From Dyella_B jejuensis (GTDB lineage Bacteria > Pseudomonadota > Gammaproteobacteria > Xanthomonadales > Rhodanobacteraceae): a stretch of DNA of 64,000 bases. Made by a program: the position numbers and the translations under genes. The notes beneath the pieces are model-generated. The model did not search any database and was not told the DNA's origin. It saw nothing but the letters and a program-made list of their open reading frames with translations. The DNA lies in the NCBI RefSeq assembly GCF_044904675.1, contig NZ_JADIKJ010000013.1, forward strand, positions 1 through 64,000, given 5' to 3'. The number at the start of each line of letters is the position of its first letter. The stretch's first letter is position 1. Below are positions 8,284-17,700 of the stretch, in pieces.

Positions 8284-8846
8284 CAGCGGATGACCTTCTG
8301 CAGATCCTTGCGCAGTCCGCTCGGATCGAAACCGGCAGGATAGCGCGTCAGCGCCGTGCCGTCGGATTCCACCAGCACGGCGCTGACGCTATCGGGGGTG
8401 GCCGGGCGATAGGCGGCGAGGCGACGGTCCACATCGGTGCCGAGGGCCCAGTAGTTCTTCATGCCGTTGGTTGCCGCGTCTGCCGGCGGCTGGCCCAGGT
8501 AAAGCAGGCGCAGCCGAGGCGCGTTGTTGTTGAGCGTGATCCGCGCGGCAGCCATCTTGGTCAGCACTTCCACGCAATGCGCGGCGCAATCCGGGCCGGC
8601 CAGCGCAATCAGGGTGAGCCGTGGCGAGCTATCGCGCCATGGCCAGGGCTGTCCATCGGCAAGCCGTACTTGCAGGTGTTCCTGCGCAAAGTTGCGCTGC
8701 GGCAGGATGGGCGCGCCATAGCCCTTGCCGGTGGGCTGCCAGCCGCTGAGGTTGAGCAAGGCCGCCGCGATGATCGGCGCCGCGAATAAGCACACCACCA
8801 GCAGGAATTTCAGACGGCTGGCGCGCTGGTTGGGTTGGGTAGTCAT
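8283..8846 (-). CDS. SCO-like membrane-anchored thiol protein, probable oxidase assembly factor
   Basis: 187 aa. One N-terminal membrane anchor (about residues 13-35) is followed by a periplasmic domain of thioredoxin-like build. It contains GPDCAAHC (a CxxxC pair), the spacing used by SCO-type copper chaperones for CuA delivery; the conserved downstream His of true SCO proteins is not evident. The position between SURF1 and heme A synthase supports a role in cytochrome oxidase maturation. A protein of this kind at this place is common in related bacteria, usually annotated as hypothetical or SCO-like. Function is inferred from fold hints and neighbourhood. Confidence 0.65.
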   Translation of the reverse strand: MTTQPNQRASRLKFLLVVCLFAAPIIAAALLNLSGWQPTGKGYGAPILPQRNFAQEHLQVRLADGQPWPWRDSSPRLTLIALAGPDCAAHCVEVLTKMAAARITLNNNAPRLRLLYLGQPPADAATNGMKNYWALGTDVDRRLAAYRPATPDSVSAVLVESDGTALTRYPAGFDPSGLRKDLQKVIR

Positions 8847-8864
8847 GCGTGTCCGGTAAATGGC

Positions 8865-8885
8865 TGTTCTCCCCGCGGGAGAACA
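8865..8885. repeat. Perfect 9-bp inverted repeat between SURF1 and the SCO-like gene
   Basis: tgttctccc and gggagaaca pair perfectly around a 3-nt cgc loop. There is no T-run, so it is more likely an RNA-processing or attenuation hairpin inside the operon than a full terminator. Its core resembles the CCTCTCC/GGAGAGG elements seen at 10076, 18039 and 58468. Confidence 0.55.
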
Positions 8886-8888
8886 TAA

Positions 8889-9632
8889 CTATGGCTGGGA
8901 TTGGTTCTTCGCACGCGGCTTTTTCCGATGCAGTACCACGAACATCACCACGGCTGCGACGGCGAACGCAAACCACTGGAAAGCATAGGCGCGATGCCTC
9001 GCGGGCGGCATCGAGGACAGGTCGAGCGTGTGCACCCGCACATAGATGGCGGCTGGATCCGCATCCAGCGACAGTACCCGCGGATAAAGCGTGGCGTGCA
9101 GGTCAGCGGCAACCTGGCCCAGGTCGAGATAGATGGTGGTCTTCGGCCATTGGCTTTGCCGCGCCAGTGCGTTGCCGCCCATTTCCAGGCCGGTACCCGG
9201 CGCGGGTTCGTATAGGCCTTGCAGGGTTTGTCCATCGGTTGGCAGCGGCGGCAGTTGCGGCGCCTGGTCCGTGCCGTTGCCAGGCAGGAAGCCCAGGTCG
9301 ACCAGCAGCCATTTGTTTTGATGGATGGGCTGGAACGGCGCATACACTTCCACCCCACCCAAGGCATCGTGCTTGGGATTGTCCAGCAGGTAGAGGCGAT
9401 CGGCCAGGTAGCGGCCTTGCACGCGCACACGCGGATAGACGTCTTCGGGCGGGTTGGCGGTCACGGCGGCGAAGTCGCGCGGCGGCGCGCTGGCCGCTGC
9501 GGCATACCGTCGCAGAAGTTCGTCCTTGTCATCGGCGCGGTGCAGTTGCCAGATGCCAAGACGCACAAAAACAAGCACGCCGGCCAGCGTAAGCAACACC
9601 GACCACCATGCCGGCCGCCGCATCCCGCTCAC
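8889..9632 (-). CDS. SURF1 family cytochrome oxidase assembly protein
   Basis: 247 aa with the SURF1 hairpin topology: an N-terminal membrane helix (about 9-28, with the conserved LGIWQLHRADDK), a large periplasmic domain, and a C-terminal helix (about 210-232) preceded by RHRAYAFQWFAFA. The periplasmic part shows GRYLADRLYLLDN, GVEVYAPFQPI and KWLLVDLGFLPG, all typical. SURF1 helps place heme A in subunit I of aa3 oxidases. It is divergent from the small twin-TM gene; the roughly 65 bp between them would hold both promoters. Confidence 0.95.
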   Translation of the reverse strand: MSGMRRPAWWSVLLTLAGVLVFVRLGIWQLHRADDKDELLRRYAAAASAPPRDFAAVTANPPEDVYPRVRVQGRYLADRLYLLDNPKHDALGGVEVYAPFQPIHQNKWLLVDLGFLPGNGTDQAPQLPPLPTDGQTLQGLYEPAPGTGLEMGGNALARQSQWPKTTIYLDLGQVAADLHATLYPRVLSLDADPAAIYVRVHTLDLSSMPPARHRAYAFQWFAFAVAAVVMFVVLHRKKPRAKNQSQP

Positions 9633-9697
9633 GCGGCGGCTCCGCGATGGATGGCTATACTGGCGTTGTCGGCTTCGAACCTGCTCAGGTCAATCAC

Positions 9698-9913
9698 GTG
9701 GAAACCATCTACAAAATCGCGCTGGTGATCATGTTCCTGGTGGTGGTGTTCAACCTTGGCCAGGCCCTGTATTTCATGATGACGGACAAGGATGGCAGCA
9801 AGCGCACGGTATGGGCGCTGACCCGGCGCATCGGCCTGTCCCTGGTGCTGATCGCGATGGTCATCGTCGGCATCAGGATGGGGTGGATCCACCCGCATGG
9901 GGTGGGGCAATGA
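9698..9913 (+). CDS. Twin-transmembrane small protein (DUF2909-like)
   Basis: 71 aa from GTG 9698, chosen because an AGG lies about 8 nt upstream and because the ATG at 9608 would overlap SURF1. Two hydrophobic helices (IALVIMFLVVVFNLGQALYF and IGLSLVLIAMVIVGIRMGW) are joined by a short charged loop containing TDKDGSKRTVWALTRR. This matches small DUF2909-type proteins regularly encoded beside cytochrome oxidase genes. Their role is unknown; association with oxidase assembly is inferred from context. It is the only plus-strand gene inside the oxidase cluster. Confidence 0.75.
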   Translation: METIYKIALVIMFLVVVFNLGQALYFMMTDKDGSKRTVWALTRRIGLSLVLIAMVIVGIRMGWIHPHGVGQ

Positions 9914-10011
9914 TTGTAGCGGGGCGCCCTGCAATGGCGCTTGGTTGCGACGTTTAGCGCAGCGTAGCTTTCTCTTTTTTCATCTGAGGAGAGAGACAAA
10001 AAATCCGCTCT

Positions 10012-10025
10012 GTCTTGAACAAGAC
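10012..10025. repeat. Perfect 14-bp palindrome downstream of the twin-TM gene
   Basis: gtcttgaacaagac is fully self-complementary. It lies about 100 bp after the twin-TM gene stop and may be a transcription-end or protein-binding site. No T-run follows. Confidence 0.4.
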
Positions 10026-10075
10026 GGACGACGCTCTTGGTCACCCATCCAGGCAAGCCCCGGCCCTCACCCCGG

Positions 10076-10098
10076 CCCTTTCCCCGAAGGGGAGAGGG
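10076..10098. repeat. Intergenic CCCTTTCCCC/GGGGAGAGGG palindromic element, copy 1
   Basis: ccctttcccc, a short gaa loop and ggggagaggg, followed by an AGG-rich tail. Similar short palindromes recur at 18039-18060 and 58468-58486, always between genes. They look like a dispersed extragenic palindromic family. Confidence 0.5.
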
Positions 10099-10106
10099 AG
10101 GAACGC

Positions 10107-10135
10107 AAAAAGCCCGCCTTTTTGGCGGGCTTTTT
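10107..10135. terminator. Bidirectional Rho-independent terminator after subunit III
   Basis: A 12-bp perfect stem (aaaaagcccgcc/ggcgggcttttt) with a 5-nt loop and a T-run on both strands. It ends the leftward oxidase transcript and can also stop plus-strand transcription from the twin-TM gene. Confidence 0.9.
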
Positions 10136-10154
10136 GTCGGGTGCGGCATCGTCT

Positions 10155-11042
10155 TTAGAGAATGTAGACGAACATGAAAAGCCCGAGCCATACCACGTCC
10201 ACGAAATGCCAGTACCAGGCCACGGCTTCGAAGCCGAAGTGGTGATCCTTGGTGAAATGCCCGGCCAGCACGCGCAGCCAGATGATCGCCAGCATGATCG
10301 TACCAAGCGTCACGTGCAGGCCGTGGAAGCCGGTAAGCATGAAGAACGTGCAACCGTACACGCCCGAACCCAGCGTGAGGTTGAGCTCCCGGTAGGCCTC
10401 GATGTACTCGCGCGACTGGCAGAGCAGGAAGGTGGCGCCCAGCAGCACGGTGAAACCGAGGAACCACAGTACCTTGCCGCGGTGACCGGCTTTCAGCGCA
10501 TGGTGGGCAATGGTCACCGTCACGCTGGAGCTGAGCAGGATCAACGTATTCAACAGCGGCAGGCCCCACGGCACCACTGTCTCGAAGGCACCGCCAACGT
10601 GCGCCGGTCCGTTGCCGCCGCCGGCGCCCCACGAAGCGGCGTAATCGTTCCACAGGAACTGATGGGTCAGCACGCCATGGCCATAGCCACCCAGCCACGG
10701 CACCGAGAACATGCGGACGTAGAACAGCGCGCCGAAGAACGCGCCGAAGAACATCACCTCGGAAAAAATGAACCACATCATGCCCATGCGGAACGAGCGG
10801 TCGACCTGGTTGTTGTAGCGGCCGGCCATCGATTCATGGATCACCGAGCGGAACCAGCCGAAGAACATGCCGAGGATGCCGACGAAGCCGATGATCAGCA
10901 GCGTCTTGCCGAAGCCGCTTTCACCCGGCTCGGCATTGAGCCAGTGCGCCGCGCCGAACACGGTGAGGAACATGACCACGGCGGCCACGATCGGCCACTG
11001 GCTCTTGCTCGGTACGTAATAAATGTCGTGCTGCTGACCCAT
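10155..11042 (-). CDS. ctaE: Cytochrome c oxidase subunit III
   Basis: 295 aa with seven predicted membrane segments. Subunit III motifs are visible: a first helix pair, WFRSVIHESMAG, MWFIFSEVMFFGAFFGALFYVR with the conserved Glu, TLILLSSSVTVTIAHHALK, and the C-terminal GFHGLHVTLGTIMLAI and YWHFVDVVWLGLFMFVYI. It stabilises the subunit I core of the aa3-type terminal oxidase in the inner membrane. It lies downstream of ctaC-ctaD on the same strand and ends at a strong terminator. The gene normally found just upstream in many proteobacteria (cox11/ctaG) is absent. Confidence 0.97.
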   Translation of the reverse strand: MGQQHDIYYVPSKSQWPIVAAVVMFLTVFGAAHWLNAEPGESGFGKTLLIIGFVGILGMFFGWFRSVIHESMAGRYNNQVDRSFRMGMMWFIFSEVMFFGAFFGALFYVRMFSVPWLGGYGHGVLTHQFLWNDYAASWGAGGGNGPAHVGGAFETVVPWGLPLLNTLILLSSSVTVTIAHHALKAGHRGKVLWFLGFTVLLGATFLLCQSREYIEAYRELNLTLGSGVYGCTFFMLTGFHGLHVTLGTIMLAIIWLRVLAGHFTKDHHFGFEAVAWYWHFVDVVWLGLFMFVYIL

Positions 11043-11095
11043 GGTGTCGTTCCCGTAGATGTTCCTGGTGACCTACGCCCCCGCTTTCGCGGGGT

Positions 11096-11296
11096 TTACT
11101 GCATGAGCGAATCGATGGCTTGCTGGTGAATCTGCGGATGATGCTGCAGCCACAGCATCTGCGCGATCGAGAACACGAACACGGCGACGGCAACTGCGCC
11201 GATCACCAGCGCGGTGCGCCGCGCACGACGCAAGCGCCGCGCCTGTCCCGCCTCGAGCGGCTGATGATCCAGCTTCAAGCGTTCAATCCTCGACAT
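11096..11296 (-). CDS. Small single-TM protein between oxidase subunits I and III
   Basis: 66 aa from ATG 11296; an ATG at 11302 would add two residues. The start overlaps the end of ctaD, which suggests coupled translation. A basic N-terminal region (RLRRARRTA) is followed by one hydrophobic helix (about residues 28-48) and a short His/Gln-rich tail. It resembles the tiny hypothetical or small-assembly proteins placed after subunit I in related oxidase operons. It is not the N-terminus of Cox11, because the copper-chaperone domain with its CFCF-type motif does not follow. Function unknown; assembly role inferred from position. Confidence 0.6.
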   Translation of the reverse strand: MSRIERLKLDHQPLEAGQARRLRRARRTALVIGAVAVAVFVFSIAQMLWLQHHPQIHQQAIDSLMQ

Positions 11297-12908
11297 GGCC
11301 ATGCGCGAGTTCCTCGTCGTGGATTACCGGAGCGATCGCGAAGGTGTGGTGCGGCGCCGGCGACGGCACGGTCCACTCCAGGCCCCGGGCGCCTTCCCAC
11401 ACGCGATCGGTGGCTTTCTTCCTGGAGAACCACACGCAGTGGATGATGACGCCAAGGAAGATCAGCTGCGAGGCACCGAACAGGAAGCCACCGATCGAGC
11501 TGATCATGTTGAAGTTGGCGAAGGCCACGTTGTAGTCCGGGATGCGGCGCGGCATGCCGGCCAGCCCGAGGAAATGCTGCGGGAAGAACAGCACGTTCAC
11601 CCACACCACCGAGTTCCAGAAATGCATCTTGCCCCAGAACTCGCTGTACATGTGCCCGGTCCACTTCGGGATCCAGTAATACGTGGCGGCGATGATGGCG
11701 AAGATCGCACCGGTCACCAGCACGTAGTGGAAATGCGCCACCACGAAGTAGGTATCGTGATACTGGAAGTCCGCCGGCACCAGCGCCAGCATCAGGCCGG
11801 AGAAGCCGCCGATGGTGAACAGGATGACGAAGGCCACGGCGAACAGCATCGGCGTTTCGAAGGTCATCGAGCCGCCCCACATGGTGGCGACCCAGTTGAA
11901 CACCTTCACGCCGGTCGGCACCGCGATCAGCATGGTGGCGTACATGAAGAAGATTTCAGCGCCCAGCGGCAAGCCCACCGCGAACATGTGGTGCGCCCAC
12001 ACGATGAACGAGAGGAAGGCAATCGACGCGATCGCGAACACCATCGCCTTGTAGCCGAAGATCGGCTTGCGCGAGAAGGTCGGGATGATCTCCGAGATGA
12101 TCCCGAACGCCGGCAGGATCATGATGTACACCTCGGGATGACCGAAGAACCAGAACACGTGCTGGAACAGTATCGGATCACCGCCACCGGCGGCATCGAA
12201 GAAGTGCGTGTTGAAGTACTTGTCGGTGAGCAGCATGGTCACCGCGCCGGCCAGCACCGGCATCACCGCGATCAGCAGGAACGCCGTGATCAGCCAGCTC
12301 CACACGAACACCGGCATCTTCAGCAGGTCCATGCCCGGCGCGCGCATGTTGAGGATGGTCGCGATGATGTTGATCGCGCCCATGATCGAGCTGATGCCCA
12401 TCAAGTGCACCGCGAACACCACATAGGCGAGCGAAGCACTTTGCAGCGACAGCGGCGGATACATGGTCCAGCCGCCGGCGGGGCCGCCGCCCGGCAGGAA
12501 CAGCGTGGACAGCAGCAGCGCGAAGGCGAACGGCAGGATCCAGAACGACAGGTTGTTCATGCGCGGCAGCGCCATGTCCGGCGCGCCGACCATCAACGGG
12601 ATCATCCAGTTGCCGAGGCCCACGAAGGCCGGCATTACCGCGCCGAAGATCATCACCAGCGCATGCATGGTGGTCATCTCGTTGAAGAAATACGGCTGCA
12701 CCAGCTGCATGCCGGGCTTGAACAGCTCGGCGCGGATCACCATGGCGAAGCTGCCGCCGATGAAGAACATCAGCAGCGAGAACACCAGGTACAGCGTACC
12801 GATGTCCTTGTGGTTGGTGGACATCACCCAGCGCTGAAAGAAGTTCAGGTGCTCGTGGTGTTCGTCGTGATGCTCATCGTGGTGGTCGTGGGCGGCTGCT
12901 TGGGCCAT
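11283..12908 (-). CDS. ctaD: Cytochrome c oxidase subunit I
   Basis: 541 aa with twelve membrane segments. Heme and copper ligands are readable: the low-spin heme His in TTMHALVMIFG, the CuB/cross-linked Tyr region FFGHPEVYIMILP, the CuB His pair in WAHHMFAVG, and the heme a3/a His residues in VVAHFHYVLVTG. NHKDIGTLYL near the start is canonical. The N-terminus is unusually His-rich (AAAHDHHDEHHDEHHEH), which may bind metal. The enzyme reduces O2 to water and pumps protons. It lies about 60 bp downstream of ctaC on the same strand. Confidence 0.98.
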   Translation of the reverse strand: MAQAAAHDHHDEHHDEHHEHLNFFQRWVMSTNHKDIGTLYLVFSLLMFFIGGSFAMVIRAELFKPGMQLVQPYFFNEMTTMHALVMIFGAVMPAFVGLGNWMIPLMVGAPDMALPRMNNLSFWILPFAFALLLSTLFLPGGGPAGGWTMYPPLSLQSASLAYVVFAVHLMGISSIMGAINIIATILNMRAPGMDLLKMPVFVWSWLITAFLLIAVMPVLAGAVTMLLTDKYFNTHFFDAAGGGDPILFQHVFWFFGHPEVYIMILPAFGIISEIIPTFSRKPIFGYKAMVFAIASIAFLSFIVWAHHMFAVGLPLGAEIFFMYATMLIAVPTGVKVFNWVATMWGGSMTFETPMLFAVAFVILFTIGGFSGLMLALVPADFQYHDTYFVVAHFHYVLVTGAIFAIIAATYYWIPKWTGHMYSEFWGKMHFWNSVVWVNVLFFPQHFLGLAGMPRRIPDYNVAFANFNMISSIGGFLFGASQLIFLGVIIHCVWFSRKKATDRVWEGARGLEWTVPSPAPHHTFAIAPVIHDEELAHGHVED

Positions 12909-12967
12909 AACCTTGAACCTCTACCGTATGAATGCGTTGTCGTGAACTGCGTAAGCAGCCTGAAAGA

Positions 12968-13924
12968 TCAACCCTGGGCCGCGTGCGGCGGCGCGACCTG
13001 TGCCGTCGCCTGCGCGGGTGCCGGGGTCGTGGCGGCCGGCGCCGGCGCGGCAGGCTTCTGCTGGTCGGCCAGCCACTTGGCGAAGTCCGCCTTCGATACC
13101 GCCTTGACCACGATCGGCATGAAGCCATGATCCTGGCCGCACAATTCCGCGCACTGCCCGCGATAGACGCCGGGCTGCTCGATGTTGGTCCAGGCGGCGT
13201 TGATCACGCCCGGGATCGCGTCCATCTTCCAGCCCAGCGCGGGTACGAACCAGGAGTGGATCACGTCGTCGGCGGTGATCACGAAGCGGATCTTGGTATC
13301 GACCGGCACCACCAGCGGGTGATCGACGTTCAGCAGATACGTGTTCTCGTCGCCCACCTTGACCGCATACGGATCGAGGCCGGAATTGAGCTGGCGGGTG
13401 GCGTTGCTCTGGTCGTCCAGCTTGGACATGAAGCCGACGTGGCTGATCGGCTTGCCTTGGTAATCGACGTAGTCGTAGCGCCATTTCCACTGGTAGCCGG
13501 TGACTTTCACCGTCATCTGCGCGCCGGTGGTATCGGCGAACTGGCGCAGGCCGTTGGTCGCCAGCCAGGCCAGCGAAATCAGGATGATGATCGGGATGGC
13601 GGTCCAGATGATCTCGATGGTGGTGTTGTGCGACCACTTCTCCGCCACCGCGCCGCGCGACTTGCGGAAGCGGAACATGGCGATGAACATCGCGCCGAAC
13701 ACCAGGATGCCGATGACCACGCAGACGCCGAGCGCCACGTTGTTCAGCAGGTACGGCACATTCGAATACGTTGTCACGCCGGGCGTGAGATTGAGCTGCC
13801 CGGGCTGCGGATTTGCCTGTACGGTGCCGCCGGACAAACCCAGGGCTGCCAACGCCAGCGCCCCCATCCCCTGCCTAACGCCCCTGAACCTGATGCCGTG
13901 CTTCCCGATGCCGCCAGCTGTCAT
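12968..13924 (-). CDS. ctaC: Cytochrome c oxidase subunit II
   Basis: 318 aa from ATG 13924, preferred over 13969 because AAAGGTG sits about 7 nt upstream and the longer form would run into the DUF2244 gene. There is a signal sequence, two membrane helices, and a C-terminal cupredoxin domain with the CuA site: His in DDVIHSWFVP and GQCAELCGQDHGFM carrying the two Cys, His and Met. The Ala/Pro/Gln-rich tail (about 290-318) is disordered, and there is no cytochrome c domain fusion. It accepts electrons from cytochrome c. It is the first structural oxidase gene in transcription order. Confidence 0.97.
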   Translation of the reverse strand: MTAGGIGKHGIRFRGVRQGMGALALAALGLSGGTVQANPQPGQLNLTPGVTTYSNVPYLLNNVALGVCVVIGILVFGAMFIAMFRFRKSRGAVAEKWSHNTTIEIIWTAIPIIILISLAWLATNGLRQFADTTGAQMTVKVTGYQWKWRYDYVDYQGKPISHVGFMSKLDDQSNATRQLNSGLDPYAVKVGDENTYLLNVDHPLVVPVDTKIRFVITADDVIHSWFVPALGWKMDAIPGVINAAWTNIEQPGVYRGQCAELCGQDHGFMPIVVKAVSKADFAKWLADQQKPAAPAPAATTPAPAQATAQVAPPHAAQG

Positions 13925-13943
13925 GTTTGCACCTTTGTTGAAC

Positions 13944-14426
13944 CTACCTGCGCGGCTGGGATTGAACATCGGCCAGCAGCACCTTGAGTTTCCGGAACAG
14001 CGCGGTGCGTTCCTCTTCGGCGAGGAAAGCCCCGACCTCCAGCTTGCGTCCGTGCGACGACAACAACAATCGGTAACGCCCCTCCCCTGATTCCAGCAGC
14101 ACGCGCACCCAGTAGGGCTGGAATCGCGTGCAGCGGCAACCCGGCAGGGTTTGCACCTCCAGCGACTCGGCGTCGAGGGTGATGCGTTCGCTGCGGTCGC
14201 CGGCCCGCCAGGCCACGCTCAATGCGATAGCCACCGCGGAAGCCTCGATCAGGGCGAACAGCGGAGCGAACACATCGCCCTGCCACGCTCCCAGACCTGC
14301 CGTTATCAACGCCAGGGCAGCCAACACCAGGATCAGCCGACGCAGGCCGCGCCGGCTGAGTACGCGATTGGGCCGAAGCCACAACACATACGGCAGGCCG
14401 CCGAGGGCTGGTCGAAGCACGATCAT
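13944..14426 (-). CDS. DUF2244 membrane protein
   Basis: 160 aa with two adjacent membrane helices (about residues 32-70) and a soluble C-terminal domain containing the conserved pattern WVRVLLE...RLLLSSHGRKLEVGAFLAEEER. This is the DUF2244 layout, a family often found just upstream of oxidase subunit II. It ends 19 bp before the ctaC start and is probably the first gene of the oxidase transcript. Molecular function is unknown. Confidence 0.85.
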   Translation of the reverse strand: MIVLRPALGGLPYVLWLRPNRVLSRRGLRRLILVLAALALITAGLGAWQGDVFAPLFALIEASAVAIALSVAWRAGDRSERITLDAESLEVQTLPGCRCTRFQPYWVRVLLESGEGRYRLLLSSHGRKLEVGAFLAEEERTALFRKLKVLLADVQSQPRR

Positions 14427-14776
14427 GAAAGTCCGGCGTGCCTGGAACGTTCCCGATCATAGGCCGCGATGCAGCGACGGGCAAGGACGGGTGCAGCGCG
14501 CAAGCTACGCTTGCACGCGCGGCATATGCGATCAAAACAAGCCATTCGGGCGAGGGATACAGGGTGCTGCGCGCGTTCGTGCCGCAGCGCGGATACGTCA
14601 CACGCCGGAGCGCTGCGGTTGCCACAGGTTGCTACAAATTGTCGCGGTCTGGCGCGAGGGCTTTTCGAGGACCCCGATTCGCAGCGGCCGATGCCATCGA
14701 CCCGGCGGATGCGCTCGTACCTCACCCCACCGTACAATCGTGCGTTCCCCTACCGTCCCAGCAGCCGCACGCCATC
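14427..14776. other. Divergent promoter region DUF2244/putA
   Basis: 350 bp without a supported gene; the open frames here have no start signal or recognisable product. TACAAT at 14733-14738 could be a -10 box for putA, about 40 bp before the GTG start, but a good -35 is missing. Confidence 0.35.
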
Positions 14777-17700
14777 GTGACCCAACCCATCCTTACCCCC
14801 GAACTGCCGACCGGTACCGAGCCGGCTCGTGCGCGCATCACCGCCGCCTGGCTGCGCGACGAAACCGAAGCGGTCAACGACCTGCTGGCCCAGGCCACGC
14901 TGCCGCCGGTCGAGCGCGAAAAGGTGATCGACCTGGCGGCCGACCTGGTCACCCGCGTGCGCGCCCGCGCCAAAGACCAGAGCGCGGTGGAATCGTTCAT
15001 GCGCCAGTACGATCTTTCCAGCGAGGAAGGCGTGCTGCTGATGTGCGTGGCCGAGGCGCTGCTGCGCATCCCGGACAAGGCCACCGCCGACAAGCTGATC
15101 CGCGACAAGCTGGGCGACGCCAACTGGAAAAAGCACTTGGGCCAGAGCGAGTCGCTGTTCGTCAATGCCTCCACCTGGGGATTGATGCTCACCGGCAAGC
15201 TGGTCAATCTCACCGAAGACACCCGCCACGATTTTGCCGGCGCGCTGCGCCGCCTGGTCGGCCGCGCGGGAGAGCCGGCGATCCGCCTGGCCGTGCGCCA
15301 GGCCATGCGCATCATGGGCCACCAGTTCGTGATGGGCCGCACGATCAACGAAGCATTGGATCGCTGCGCGAAGGGCGAGTACGCGGCCTATCGCTATTCC
15401 TACGACATGCTCGGCGAATCGGCGCTCACCCACGACACCGCCGAGCGCTACCAGCAGGATTACCGCAATGCGATCGGCGCCATCGGTGCGCGCGGTCCGT
15501 TCGCCAATCACACGGACGCGCCGTCGATCTCGGTGAAGCTGTCCGCGCTGCATCCGCGTTACGAAGTGATGAACCGCGCGCGCGCGCGCCGCGATCTCAC
15601 CGCCAAGCTGCTGGAGCTCTCGCAGCTGGCGATGAAGCAAGGCATCGCGCTGTCGGTGGATGCCGAAGAAGCCGATCGCCTGGAACTGTCGCTGGACATC
15701 ATCGGCGAGGTGTTCGCGCATCCGTCGCTGCAAGGCTGGAATGGCCTGGGGATCGTGATCCAGGCGTATTCCAAGCGCACCCCGTTCGTGATCGACTGGC
15801 TGATCGAAACCGCTCGCGCCAGCGGCCGCCGCTGGTACGTGCGCCTGGTGAAAGGCGCGTACTGGGATGCCGAGATCAAGCGTGCGCAGGAACTGGGCCT
15901 GGCCGGTTATCCGCTGTATACGCGCAAGCCGAACACCGATGTGTCCTACCTCGCCTGCGCGCGCAAACTGTTCGACGCGGGCAGCGACCTGATCTATCCG
16001 CAGTTCGCCACCCACAATGCGCATACCATCGCGGCCGTGCACCACATCGCGCATGGGCGTCCGTTTGAATTCCAGCGCCTGCACGGCATGGGCACGGACC
16101 TGTATGCCGAAGTGATCGGCAAGCAGAACCTCAATGTGCCGTGCCGCGTGTACGCGCCGGTGGGCACGCATGAAGACCTGCTTCCCTACCTGGTGCGGCG
16201 CTTGCTCGAGAACGGCGCCAACACCAGCTTCGTCAATCGCGTGGTCGACGAAAGCTTGCCGGTGCGCGACCTGGTTGCCGATCCGTGCGAAACGGTGCGC
16301 CGCTTCGCGGCCCAGAATCAATCAAATCTGTCGCATCCGCGCATTCCGCTGCCGGTCAATCTGTTCGGTGACAAGGCTGCGCTTGCGCAGCATTCCAATT
16401 GGGTCTCCAGGAAGAATTCCATGGGCGTCAACTTCTCCAACGATAATGAATTGAAAGCCCTCGCCGAGGCGATCAACGCGAAGTCCGGCGCGTGGAACGC
16501 CACGCCGCTGGTACCGGGCGCACAAGGCAGCGGCCCAACCGTGCCGGTCACCAATCCGGCGGATCGTCGCGACCAGGTTGGCAGCTACCTCAGCGCCGAT
16601 GCCGCGCTGGTCGACAAGGCGCTGGCCAACGGCGTAGCCGCCCAGCCGAACTGGGATCGCCTGCCCGCCGCCAGCCGCGCCGCGATCCTGGAACACGCCG
16701 CCGATCAGCTCGAAGCCCGGCGCGGTGAATTCACCGCGCTATGCGTGCGCGAAGCCGGCAAGAGCCTGCCCGATGCGATTGCCGAAATCCGCGAGGCCGC
16801 CGACTTCCTGCGCTACTACGCCGCCATGGCGCGCCGCCTGTTCGGCCATCCGGAACAACTGCCCGGCCCGACTGGCGAAAGCAATCAATTGTTCTTGAAC
16901 GGCCGCGGCGTGTTCGTCTGCATCAGCCCATGGAATTTCCCGCTGGCAATTTTTCTCGGCCAGGTTTCCGCGGCCCTCGCCGCCGGCAACAGCGTGATCG
17001 CCAAGCCGGCCGAGCAGACCAGCCTGATCGGCTACGTCGCGGTGAAGTTGCTGCATGACGCCGGCGTACCGGCGGACGTGCTGCAATACCTGCCGGGCGA
17101 CGGCGCGGTAGTCGGCGCCGCCCTCACCAAGGATCCGCGCGTGGCCGGCGTGGCCTTCACCGGCTCCACGGAAACCGCCTGGGCGATCAACCGCGCGCTC
17201 GCCGCACGCCATGCACCGATCGCCGCGCTGATCGCCGAAACCGGCGGCCAGAACGCCATGATCGCCGATTCCTCCGCGCTGCCCGAGCAAATCGTCAAGG
17301 ACGTGATCGCCTCGGCTTTCCAGTCCGCCGGCCAGCGCTGTTCCGCCGCGCGCGTGCTGTTCGTGCAGGAAGACATCGCCGACAAAGTCATCGGCATGCT
17401 TGCCGGCGCGATGGCGGAATTGAAGGTGGGCGATCCGGGGCAGTTGTCCACCGACGTCGGCCCGGTCATCGACGACGATGCGCTGAAAATCCTTACCGAC
17501 CATGCCGCACGCATGGATAAAGAAGCCAGCAAAGTCGCCGAGGCCAAGCTCGATCCGGCCGGCACCGCCCATGGCACCTTCTTCGCCCCGCGCGCCTATG
17601 AAATTCCGTCGCTGGACGTACTCAAGCGCGAAGTGTTCGGGCCCGTGCTGCACGTGATCCGCTGGAAGGGCAGCGACCTGCCCAAGGTCATCGAGCAGAT

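Noticed and set aside
11295..13130. Long plus-strand open frame opposite oxidase subunits I and II
   Set aside because: His/Arg/Gln-rich low-complexity translation, an antisense shadow typical of high-GC coding DNA; the real genes on the minus strand are certain.
14438..14776. Extended N-terminus of PutA
   Set aside because: No ribosome site or homologous domain; GTG 14777 gives the normal family length.
14750..16321. Long minus-strand open frame opposite putA
   Set aside because: Shadow of putA: no family resemblance and the putA motifs on the plus strand are clear.
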